In this document: positions 1 through 5,684 of the stretch, one piece after another
How the letters are laid out: each line of letters opens with the position of its first letter
Position numbering within the stretch: position 1 is the first letter of the stretch
Source: Desulfarculus sp.
GTDB taxonomy: Bacteria > Desulfobacterota > Desulfarculia > Desulfarculales > Desulfarculaceae
Reading direction: 5' to 3'
DNA: 64,000 bases
NCBI GenBank assembly: GCA_016218705.1
Contig: JACRDC010000044.1
Location: forward strand, 1-64,000
Program-made: the position numbers and the translations under genes
The notes under the pieces: model-generated
What the model was told of the DNA's origin: nothing
What the model saw: only the letters and a program-made list of their open reading frames with translations
Databases searched by the model: none

Positions 1-168
1 CAGGCGTATGGAAGTGGAGGCTGGCCAGGTGAGATTAGCGAGCTTTTCAGCTTTGAGCCGAGGCCGGCGCCGGGGGGCCTCCAGATAGTCCAGCGAGGGC
101 TCCACGGAGTCCGGGAAGCTCGCCAGCTCCAGGGCGGCCAGCGGATCATGGGTGGCCAGGTTCAACAA
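1..168 (-). CDS. Hypothetical protein, 3' part missing (runs off window)
   Basis: An open frame of 56 codons runs off the left edge. I place the start at TTG 168 because GAGGTC, a fair ribosome binding site, lies just upstream. The frame is also open further upstream but has no better start. The visible residues (LNLATHDPLAALELASF and on) show no domain I recognise. It would be the fourth leftward gene after ParA, ParB and a 121-aa protein. Confidence is low because only a fragment is visible. Confidence 0.35.
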   Translation of the reverse strand, partial: MLNLATHDPLAALELASFPDSVEPSLDYLEAPRRRPRLKAEKLANLTWPASTSIRL

Positions 169-208
169 GGCCTGACCTCGGCCGAGGCTTCGCGGCTTAG
201 GACGGCCA

Positions 209-574
209 TCAGGCGCAGCCCTTGCCGCCCAAGGCCGCGATGATGGACATACTAAGGAACAGCCTGCCCACCATGGCCAGGCCGTGGGCAGCTAGTGAGC
301 TGATGTTTAAGGGGGAGGCGGGGGCCGGGCTCAATCCCTGGGGGGCAGGGGTAAGAGCCACGGCCCCCGCCTCGGGGGGACTGTAGTCGGTTTGGGGGCC
401 AATAATAGATCGCCAAGTCTCCGGGCGCAAGGGGTCCACGGCGAGTGCGTCTAGGCGTGGCGATTGCTCGCCAGCCTCCACCAGAAACACACGGGGCAAT
501 CCAGGGGCCTCGCTGGCCAACTCAGGCGGAATTGCGGGCCACGCTTGGCCTGTTGGAATCGCGGTTCTGCTCAT
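209..574 (-). CDS. Hypothetical protein downstream of parAB
   Basis: This 121-aa protein lies 72 bp downstream of parB in the same direction, so it is probably in the same operon. It is rich in Pro and Ala. A hydrophobic C-terminal stretch (about residues 92-115, HGLAMVGRLFLSMSIIAALGG) could be a single membrane segment. I recognise no family. Its position suggests a partition or replication accessory, but nothing in the sequence shows this. Confidence 0.5.
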   Translation of the reverse strand: MSRTAIPTGQAWPAIPPELASEAPGLPRVFLVEAGEQSPRLDALAVDPLRPETWRSIIGPQTDYSPPEAGAVALTPAPQGLSPAPASPLNISSLAAHGLAMVGRLFLSMSIIAALGGKGCA

Positions 575-646
575 AACCCTTTGACTCCCGGCTGGGGTGG
601 GTTCATCGGGTATCCACCCGACTCCCCCGCCACGCCTTTCCTAGGC

Positions 647-1807
647 TTATTCGCCAGCATCGCCAGGTTGGCCTTCCGTTCCGGCCGAGGTTGAGGCCTC
701 CTGGCGGGCCAAGGCCAATTGCGCGGCCAACTCGCTGGGGTGCAGGGGTTGGCCATCCTCGTGAAGCTCGCGGCCCAGGACCGCGCGGGCCTGGGTAATG
801 CCCTGCTGGCGAACCAGGTCCAGCAGCTTGGCGCGAAGTTCCGGCGTCCAGCGCTGGCTGTCTTCCAGAATTGTCTCTTGCAGAAAGTCGAGGAATCGCT
901 GGCAGGCCCGGGCCAGGGGCCGCAGGCTGTGGCCGGCCAATACCCGCTGACGGTAGTTGAGGCCGTGCAGGTTCACACCCAAGAGCTCCCCGGCCAGCAT
1001 TTCGGCGCGCCGAAATAGGGCGTCCACCCTGGACACCTCCGAGCCGCCTTCCTCAGACCGGCGGGGCTTGGGGTCGGCCTGGGAGGTCTCCGAAATTTCG
1101 GCGCGCCGAAATTCGGGGCCGGCCTGGGAGGGCTGGCGCTTGGGCCTTTGCGCGCGCACCTTTTCGGCGCTAAGACCGCCGGACGCGGCCTCCTGGGCCA
1201 ACTCCTCGGCCCGGCCGGGCGCCATCTTGGCCAGCTCCACCAACAGCCTTTGAGGGAACCTGCCCGGCGCGGTCCCTGCGGCCTGCTTTACCGGCGCCGG
1301 CAGCTTGGCCAGGCTGAGGATCTCCGAGACGGTGCTGACGGCCTTGCCCGCCAATTGGGCCAGGTCAGCCAAGCTGAAGCCCCGCTCTTGTTGCAGGCGG
1401 TGGTAAGCCTCGGCCTCCTCCAGGGGGGTCAAGTCTTGGCGGTGCAGGTTCTCGATCAAGGCCAGGATAGCGGGATCGCCAGCGGTGACCGTGCAAGGTA
1501 CCCGCGAAAGGCCGGCCATCCGGGCCGCCCGCAAGCGTCGCTCGCCGGCCACCAAGATCACCCGGCCGCCTTCCAGGCGCACCAAGAGCGGCTCCAGCAA
1601 GCCATGCTCACTGATGCTGGCGGCCAGGGCCTCCAGGGCCTGGGGGTCGAATTCGCGGCGGGGCTGGTGGGGGTTGGCCTCGATGCGCGCCGGATCGATC
1701 TCCAGGAAGCGCCCGGCGCCGGGGCCATCCAGAGGCATGGGCGCGCCGCCCGGGCCGGCATCCAGGCCGGTGCCCTTGCTGGCCAGCTTGTCCGCTAGGC
1801 CGGGCAT
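647..1807 (-). CDS. parB: ParB/RepB/Spo0J-family partition protein
   Basis: This 386-aa protein has the N-terminal ParB domain: a first box around residues 36-75 ([17 protein letters not shown], then [14 protein letters not shown]), the CTP/DNA-binding box [15 protein letters not shown] at about 86-100, and [18 protein letters not shown] helix-turn-helix follows at about 145-165 ([20 protein letters not shown]). The C-terminal half is a variable linker and dimerisation region. ParB proteins bind parS sites and act with ParA in segregation. The start overlaps the end of parA by 13 nt, which indicates translational coupling. Two perfect palindromes lie inside the gene and may be its own binding sites. 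The protein is more like plasmid or prophage ParB than the chromosomal form, since no chromosomal neighbours (gidB, soj) are seen. Confidence 0.9.
   Translation of the reverse strand: MPGLADKLASKGTGLDAGPGGAPMPLDGPGAGRFLEIDPARIEANPHQPRREFDPQALEALAASISEHGLLEPLLVRLEGGRVILVAGERRLRAARMAGLSRVPCTVTAGDPAILALIENLHRQDLTPLEEAEAYHRLQQERGFSLADLAQLAGKAVSTVSEILSLAKLPAPVKQAAGTAPGRFPQRLLVELAKMAPGRAEELAQEAASGGLSAEKVRAQRPKRQPSQAGPEFRRAEISETSQADPKPRRSEEGGSEVSRVDALFRRAEMLAGELLGVNLHGLNYRQRVLAGHSLRPLARACQRFLDFLQETILEDSQRWTPELRAKLLDLVRQQGITQARAVLGRELHEDGQPLHPSELAAQLALARQEASTSAGTEGQPGDAGE
999..1113. repeat. Two perfect palindromes inside parB, candidate parS sites
   Basis: ATTTCGGCGCGCCGAAAT at 999-1016 is a perfect 18-bp palindrome. 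The same core recurs at 1094-1113, extended to a perfect 20-bp palindrome. Both fall in the linker-coding part of parB and encode similar residues (FRRAE). ParB-family proteins bind palindromes of this size, so these may be centromere sites; that is inference. They differ from the chromosomal parS consensus TGTTTCACGTGAAACA. Confidence 0.5.
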
Positions 1808-2556
1808 ATCGCCTCCACCTCGGCAGCCAAGGCGCGGAAATCCACGGCGCCCGCGCTACGCGGCGCGTAGAGGGCCACTGGCTTTTGCATGATGGCCGCC
1901 TGGTTGATGGCTTCGCTCTGGCGAATGCGGGTTTGCAGCAGAGCCGAGGCTGACCCGGTCAGTTGCCCATCCAGCCAGGCCGTCACCGCGCGGCGGGGGT
2001 TGTGCTTGTTGATCAACAGGCGATAAGGCTTGAGATGTTCCTGGCCCCTGGCCAGCAAGCGCATTGAACCAAGGACCCGGGCCAGGCCCTCTAGGGCGTA
2101 GCGGCCCGCCTCGATGGGCACTATGAGCAAATCAGCGGCCCGGATGGCACCAAAGGTCAAAGGCCCCAGGCTGGGCCGGCAATCCACAACCGCGTAGTCA
2201 AAATCAAGGTCCTTGAGCGCGGCGCCCAGGGCCTCCAGGCCGTCCAGGCGTTCGCAAAGCCGGGCCTCGGTTGTTTCCAGGGCCATGCCGTCGTCGGCGG
2301 CCAACTCCAGGCCGGGCACCGCCGTGGCCCGGATGGCCTGGCCCAGGGGCGCGCCCTCAAGCAAGGCATCGGACAAGCGATGGGCTCCGCGATGGCTACC
2401 CGGCTCAAGGTCCAGGCCATGAGCCAGGTTGCCCTGGGGGTCCAGGTCAACCAGCAAGACACGCCGGCCCGCCAGGGCCAAACAGGCTGCCAGGTTGAGG
2501 GCCACGGTGGTCTTGCCCACGCCTCCCTTTTGGTTGCCCACCGCGATAACCCGCAT
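1795..2556 (-). CDS. parA: ParA-family partition ATPase
   Basis: This 253-aa protein starts with [18 protein letters not shown], the deviant Walker A motif of ParA/MinD ATPases. [10 protein letters not shown] (switch I/A') and [17 protein letters not shown] (Walker B region) follow. It has no N-terminal HTH, so it is a small type Ib/Soj-like ParA. It forms an operon with the overlapping parB and is preceded, 2 nt apart, by the gene at 2559-2879. The first 14 codons are repeated at 2876-2926. It probably segregates an extrachromosomal or plasmid-prophage form of element A. Confidence 0.94.
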   Translation of the reverse strand: MRVIAVGNQKGGVGKTTVALNLAACLALAGRRVLLVDLDPQGNLAHGLDLEPGSHRGAHRLSDALLEGAPLGQAIRATAVPGLELAADDGMALETTEARLCERLDGLEALGAALKDLDFDYAVVDCRPSLGPLTFGAIRAADLLIVPIEAGRYALEGLARVLGSMRLLARGQEHLKPYRLLINKHNPRRAVTAWLDGQLTGSASALLQTRIRQSEAINQAAIMQKPVALYAPRSAGAVDFRALAAEVEAICPA

Positions 2557-2558
2557 GG

Positions 2559-2879
2559 CTACTTGCTCCCCCGTAGGAGATGGTCACCATCATATCGACT
2601 ATCGGATTGGGCGAATGAGGACCCAGGTTGGGGCGAAGCCGCGCATGGCACCACCAGGCCAGGGCAATCGGCGAATGTGGTCCCTGTTTCGGGGTCTGTC
2701 ACGTGAAACCCCTGGCCCAAAGCCTTGCGCAAGTGACCTGCATCCATGGCCACCGTCAGCCCCGCCGCGCGAAGCCTGGCCAAGCCGTCGGAAACTATCA
2801 GGTTGGCTGCCTCGGCTTGGGTGCGCCACAGCAGGCCGCCTGGGTTGTCGGGGTCTGGTGACAGGTACACGGGGTTCAT
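2559..2879 (-). CDS. Hypothetical protein of the MNPVYL type, upstream of parA
   Basis: This 106-aa protein ends 2 nt before parA. Its first 23 residues ([20 protein letters not shown] and on) match the start of the truncated gene at 3240-3533 almost exactly, which supports real coding and marks a duplication. The rest ([21 protein letters not shown], then [14 protein letters not shown]) resembles no family I know. Expression is probably coupled to parA. An imperfect CACGTGAAAC motif lies inside it at about 2698-2709. Confidence 0.6.
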   Translation of the reverse strand: MNPVYLSPDPDNPGGLLWRTQAEAANLIVSDGLARLRAAGLTVAMDAGHLRKALGQGFHVTDPETGTTFADCPGLVVPCAASPQPGSSFAQSDSRYDGDHLLRGSK

Positions 2880-2926
2880 GGCCTGCCCACGCCGCCCTTT
2901 TGATTGCCTACCGCGATAACCCGCAT
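2876..2926 (-). pseudogene. Truncated second copy of the parA start
   Basis: This 16-codon frame reads [14 protein letters not shown] then RP and stop. It is the exact N-terminus of parA, cut just after the Walker A glycines. About 46 bp are nearly identical to 2513-2558. Its stop overlaps the start codon of the gene at 2559-2879. It is best read as the scar of a recombination between parA copies. It could alternatively act as a leader peptide. Confidence 0.55.
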
Positions 2927-2942
2927 GGCTACAGGGCTTCCG

Positions 2943-3065
2943 CTAGCATGGCCTGGCCTCAACAATGGCTTCGCGGCGCAGCACGTCAACCAGGCGCGCG
3001 CCAGGGCCATAGGCCGCCAGCCACAAGCGCAACTCCGACAGGCTTCGCCAGCCGCTCCAGTTCAT
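2943..3065 (-). CDS. Conserved microprotein with WSGWR motif, element A copy
   Basis: This 40-aa frame begins MNWSGWRSLSELRLW and continues with YGPGARLVDVLRREA. The 46-aa frame at 22280-22420 in element B begins MTWSGWRTLQELACW and continues with FGPGAKLLDVL. Conservation of this pattern between two elements shows it is a real gene, although it is very short. It lies 36 nt downstream of a repeat site (3102-3131), as its relative lies 38 nt downstream of a related site. The function is unknown; a small DNA-binding or anti-repressor protein is possible but unproven. Confidence 0.6.
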   Translation of the reverse strand: MNWSGWRSLSELRLWLAAYGPGARLVDVLRREAIVEARPC

Positions 3066-3101
3066 GGTTGGAGTCTCCCGGGAGGGGTGAGAGGAGTCAG
3101 A

Positions 3102-3131
3102 CCCCCATCTGACAGCCAACTCATCCAGCCC
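3102..3131 (-). promoter_or_regulatory. S-type leader site 1 (element A, divergent copy)
   Basis: On the + strand this 30-bp stretch starts CCCCCATCTG and ends CCAGCCC, like the sites at 3618 and 17159, but the middle is diverged. It lies upstream of the leftward microprotein gene. It is followed on the + strand by a small inverted repeat, CCCTTTAGGG. Confidence 0.4.
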
Positions 3132-3142
3132 TTTAGGGTTGA

Positions 3143-3352
3143 CGCCATGCGGCCCCGCGTGGGGCCGCGCCTCAGACCAAAGTCAATAAGACCTGGCGCC
3201 AGGCTGACGCGCTGGCCAAGCAAAATGGGTATTCCGGCCTCAGCGGCATGGATGCGTTGGTGCGTTATTTTGCGGACAAGTACCATTGGACACCGGAGGA
3301 GACCCGCCGTTTGACCGTGGAGGACCTGCATGCCTTGCTTGAAGGAGTGTGA
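3143..3352 (+). pseudogene. Gene fragment, C-terminal part only
   Basis: A frame with protein-like composition runs from a stop at 3140 to TGA at 3350. It encodes NKTWRQADALAKQNG, then MDALVRYFADKYHWTPEE and RRLTVEDLHALLEGV. It has no start codon in its first two thirds and overlaps the antisense truncated gene at 3240-3533, so only one of the two can be intact. I read it as the 3' end of a rightward gene brought in by rearrangement. The family is not recognised. Confidence 0.3.
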
Positions 3353-3533
3353 TCTGCTCCTGTCTCAGCCAGATGTTGGCGAGTGCCACGGCCAGCTTGG
3401 GCGTAATGCCATGCAGGTGGCAGAAACGTTGAAACACGTCCCCGATGTCGTCCGGAGTGGCCGCCTCGGCTTGGGTCCGCCAGAGCAGGCCGCCGGGTTG
3501 GTCGGGGTCAGGTGCCAGGTACACGGGGTCCAT
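3240..3533 (-). pseudogene. Truncated MDPVYL-type gene
   Basis: The first 23 residues match the protein at 2559-2879 ([20 protein letters not shown]). The next 45 (DDIGDVFQRFCHLHGITPKL, then ALANIWLRQEQITLLQ) look like real protein. From about position 3353 leftward the frame becomes Pro/Gly/Asn-rich and runs antisense to another fragment, so the true 3' end seems lost at a junction near 3352. Its start lies about 84 nt downstream of the S site at 3618-3647. Confidence 0.5.
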
Positions 3534-3617
3534 GGTCTGCCTATCCTCGGTCCCGAGTTTGATTAAAAAAGAAGCGCATCGGGTTTTGGTCCCGGGCTAG
3601 GGCTTGGGTTTGCCAGA

Positions 3618-3647
3618 CCCCCATCTGGACACCCCCTCGCCCAGCCC
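3618..3647 (-). promoter_or_regulatory. S-type leader site 2 (element A early leader)
   Basis: This 30-bp sequence matches the site before integrase 1 (17159-17188) at 28 of 30 positions. A leftward transcript starting above it would carry the complement of the integrase 1 leader. Both mismatches would be G-U pairs in an RNA duplex. Whether it is transcribed is not known from sequence. Confidence 0.55.
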
Positions 3648-3673
3648 TCTTAAAGGTTCATGCCTGTCGTCGT

Positions 3674-3693
3674 CCCCGGCGGTAAAGCCGGGG
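3674..3693 (-). terminator. Weak hairpin after the CII-like gene
   Basis: CCCCGGC-GGTAAA-GCCGGGG forms a 7-bp GC stem 11 bp beyond the stop of the leftward gene at 3704. There is no T-run, so intrinsic termination is uncertain. Confidence 0.3.
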
Positions 3694-3703
3694 TGTCCCT
3701 CCG

Positions 3704-4195
3704 CTAGTCAAGCCGGCCGCCCCGGGCGCGAGCCGCGTCCAGGAGGGCCAGCACGTCTTGCAGTTCCTTCATGGCCGCTTCCACCAGGGGCCTGATGGTG
3801 GCGTCCTCTTCGGCGCTGATGTTGTCGTCATCGGCGGCCCGGCGCACGGCGTCATGCAGGCGGGCGGCCGCGATTCCCACGTCACCGCATTCGCGCTCCG
3901 GGTCCATGGTGGTGAGACTGGCGGGCACGTCGGGCACCGAACGCCGGCCCGGCCACAACAGGTGGCGCTCCAGCACATGGGACCCCGTGACGAAATGGGC
4001 CGCGCGCAGGGTGTCCAGGGGCAGGCCCTTGGTTTGGCCGGCCACCTGGCTGTAGACCGTCTGGTAGTTGAGCCCGCCCAGCTCCAGGCAGACGCGCTCG
4101 ATGGCGCCGGGCTGGCCAATGAGCACGCGGTGCAGGTCCGGGATGATGGCGCCGGCATTGATGAGGGTGGCGCGGTCGTCGGGGATGCCCTTCAT
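3704..4195 (-). CDS. Phage regulatory CII-like protein (CP76-type)
   Basis: This 163-aa protein (HRVLIGQPGAIERVCLELGG, then LNYQTVYSQVAGQTKGLPLD) resembles the phage regulatory CII/CP76 family found next to Cro-like regulators in prophages. The first 60 residues hold a likely helix-turn-helix. The C-terminal third is acidic and Ala-rich and may mediate oligomerisation. It follows the Cro-like gene at 4283 in the same direction and diverges from the repressor at 4745. By position it belongs to the early region of element A. The family call rests on recognition by eye. Confidence 0.6.
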   Translation of the reverse strand: MKGIPDDRATLINAGAIIPDLHRVLIGQPGAIERVCLELGGLNYQTVYSQVAGQTKGLPLDTLRAAHFVTGSHVLERHLLWPGRRSVPDVPASLTTMDPERECGDVGIAAARLHDAVRRAADDDNISAEEDATIRPLVEAAMKELQDVLALLDAARARGGRLD

Positions 4196-4282
4196 ATCGG
4201 AATCTCCCAGGCAACGGCTAGGATGACCTGGCCGGCGGGCCTGTGGCAGGCTGGGTACATGGGCAGGGCGCGCGGCATATGG

Positions 4283-4621
4283 CTAGAGACTCCCCGCGCC
4301 ATCCGGCGCGCCCACTCGGGGCGCCGCTGCCTCGCCTTCCACCCGCCGGGCCTCCCGTGCCCAGATGTCCGCTTCCTCCACGCCCAGGTAGGTGGCCACG
4401 GCCTGGCGGGCCGGCGCGCTGACGCGCTTGCCGGAGATCACACCCACCAGGTACTCGCGGGGATAGCCCAGGCGGCGGGCCAGGGTGCCCTGGCTTTCGC
4501 GGTCGCCGTGCATCAGGATCAGGGCCGCGCGGACCTTGTGGCCCGGGCTGGCCGGCGAGCTGCGCAGGATTGACCCCAGAACCCGTGAAGGGTTACAGTG
4601 TGTGCCGGTGGTTAAGTCCAT
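4283..4621 (-). CDS. Cro-like helix-turn-helix regulator
   Basis: This 112-aa protein has an HTH core at about residues 29-90 (KVRAALILMHGDRESQGTLA, RRLGYPREYLVGVISGKR, then ATYLGVEEADIW). The pattern, with the trailing LGV...W, is typical of XRE/phage Cro or Ner-like regulators. The ATG at 4621 has GAGGT a few bases upstream. It diverges from the XRE repressor across a region with two palindromic operators, the classic cI/cro layout. It probably represses or competes at those operators. Confidence 0.62.
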   Translation of the reverse strand: MDLTTGTHCNPSRVLGSILRSSPASPGHKVRAALILMHGDRESQGTLARRLGYPREYLVGVISGKRVSAPARQAVATYLGVEEADIWAREARRVEGEAAAPRVGAPDGAGSL

Positions 4622-4689
4622 CGTGACCTCGTCTGCTGGGTGCCGGTTGCTCGGCGCGGCGGTGGCCGCGTGTTACGGTTACAGGAATA

Positions 4690-4736
4690 CTCTTTATTTA
4701 GAGCGGCTGTCAAGCCCCAAACCTCTTTTTTTAGAG
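4690..4736 (+). promoter_or_regulatory. Two palindromic operators between cro-like and repressor genes
   Basis: CTCTTTATTTAGAG at 4690-4703 and CTCTTTTTTTAGAG at 4723-4736 share CTCT-N6-AGAG arms. Their starts are 33 bp apart, about three helical turns, so bound dimers would sit on the same DNA face. They lie in the divergent cro-like/repressor region and are probably bound by one or both products. Their position argues that the repressor starts downstream, at TTG 4745. Confidence 0.6.
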
Positions 4737-4744
4737 AATTATGC

Positions 4745-5263
4745 TTGGACGATCTGAAACAGCAAGTTAGCCGCCGACTTAAGTTGGCGATCTCTAATAA
4801 ATACAAGGGCAAATGGACCGTCTTTGCCCGTGACGCCCGAGTTTCGGACGGTACCGCCAAGCGCTGGCTAGACGGGTTATCCCTACCTGGTAGCGAGCAT
4901 CTGACCTCAATATCCTCCGTATTAGGAGTGTCAACTGACTGGCTGCTCAAAGGGAGCGAGCCCTGCGATTCTTTCTCAGAACCCAGTCTCCAAGCTTCCC
5001 CTCCATCTGCACCTATCCAACCCCTGGCACACCATGAGGCATCTTCTGAGGAACGGGAGCTTGAGCTATTCATCACCGAGATGGAAGCCTGGATGCGGCG
5101 CACAGTGATGCGCCGCCCGGAGGCCTTGGAGCAAATCAGCTCAGGCGTTCGCCGGCTGATCAACGAAGTGGAGGGGGTAAGCGAGCCGACCCCTGTTACG
5201 GAAGAGCAGAACAAGGACTCGCCGCGCAAGGTCGCCTGGGGGCCGAACGGGGAAGGAGGCTAG
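4745..5263 (+). CDS. XRE-family (CI-like) repressor of element A
   Basis: From TTG 4745 this gives 172 aa. The N-terminal HTH domain is clear: LKQQVSRRLKLAISNKYKGK, FARDARVSDGTAKRWLDG, then ISSVLGVSTDWLLKGSE. The tail is a Ser/Pro-rich linker and a helical region (about residues 100-155). It lacks the S24 peptidase domain of lambda CI, so induction would not be by RecA-stimulated self-cleavage. An upstream GTG at 4640 gives a longer frame but would place both operators inside the gene, so I prefer 4745. The PAS protein and the TIR receptor gene follow in the same direction, so the repressor probably controls the defence operon as well as lysogeny. Confidence 0.7.
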   Translation: MDDLKQQVSRRLKLAISNKYKGKWTVFARDARVSDGTAKRWLDGLSLPGSEHLTSISSVLGVSTDWLLKGSEPCDSFSEPSLQASPPSAPIQPLAHHEASSEERELELFITEMEAWMRRTVMRRPEALEQISSGVRRLINEVEGVSEPTPVTEEQNKDSPRKVAWGPNGEGG

Positions 5264-5334
5264 CCAAGCCGCCTCTTGGGGGGGAAAGCGAACCCATAAA
5301 CCTGTGGGCTCGTCGGGAAGGACGGTCCCTGCGG

Positions 5335-5661
5335 TTGCCTGAAAGTATCTGCCCCACTTTCATCCATGATCGCGGCGTGATTCTCTGGGCCAGCCAGAAA
5401 GCGGCCGCGACGCTGGGCTATGCCTGCCTGGCGGGCCGCCATGCGCGGTCCCTGGTGGCCGAACGAGACCACCCCCTGCTGGAACGCGCCTTGCAGGCGC
5501 CCGGCGGCGATTCGTTGCGCTATAGCGTACGCACCGCTGGCGGCGGCTGCCTGGAGGTGGAGAGCCGAGGACGGACGATGGCCTGGAAAGGCCGGCTGGT
5601 GCGGCTGGTGGTGGTGAGCTTTCTGGGGGAAGCCAAGGGGTGTGGGGAAGAGGGGGAGTGA
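5335..5661 (+). CDS. Small PAS-domain protein paired with repressor (element A)
   Basis: From TTG 5335 this is 108 aa with one PAS-like fold: FIHDRGVILWASQKAAATLG, then CLAGRHARSLVAERDHPLLE. It aligns with the element B protein at 20918-21349 (IIHEDGIILWNSEA, then LVGRRLLDLV). Similarity extends upstream of this TTG (RREGRSLRLP against RESRSLRLP), so the real N-terminus may be longer. A run of seven G at 5278-5284 follows a TTG in another frame; one extra G would join them. It lies between the XRE repressor and the TIR receptor and could sense a small molecule or partner that relieves repression. Confidence 0.62.
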   Translation: MPESICPTFIHDRGVILWASQKAAATLGYACLAGRHARSLVAERDHPLLERALQAPGGDSLRYSVRTAGGGCLEVESRGRTMAWKGRLVRLVVVSFLGEAKGCGEEGE

Positions 5662-5684
5662 GGGCGAGGCGGGAGGGGTGAGGC

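Noticed and set aside
2689-2710. CACGTGAAAC as a chromosomal-type parS
   Set aside because: Only one half matches the 16-bp consensus TGTTTCACGTGAAACA; the other half has mismatches, and two perfect palindromes inside parB are better candidates.
4640-4744. N-terminal extension of the element A repressor
   Set aside because: The frame is open from GTG 4640 but would put both palindromic operators inside the gene and adds residues without similarity to XRE proteins.
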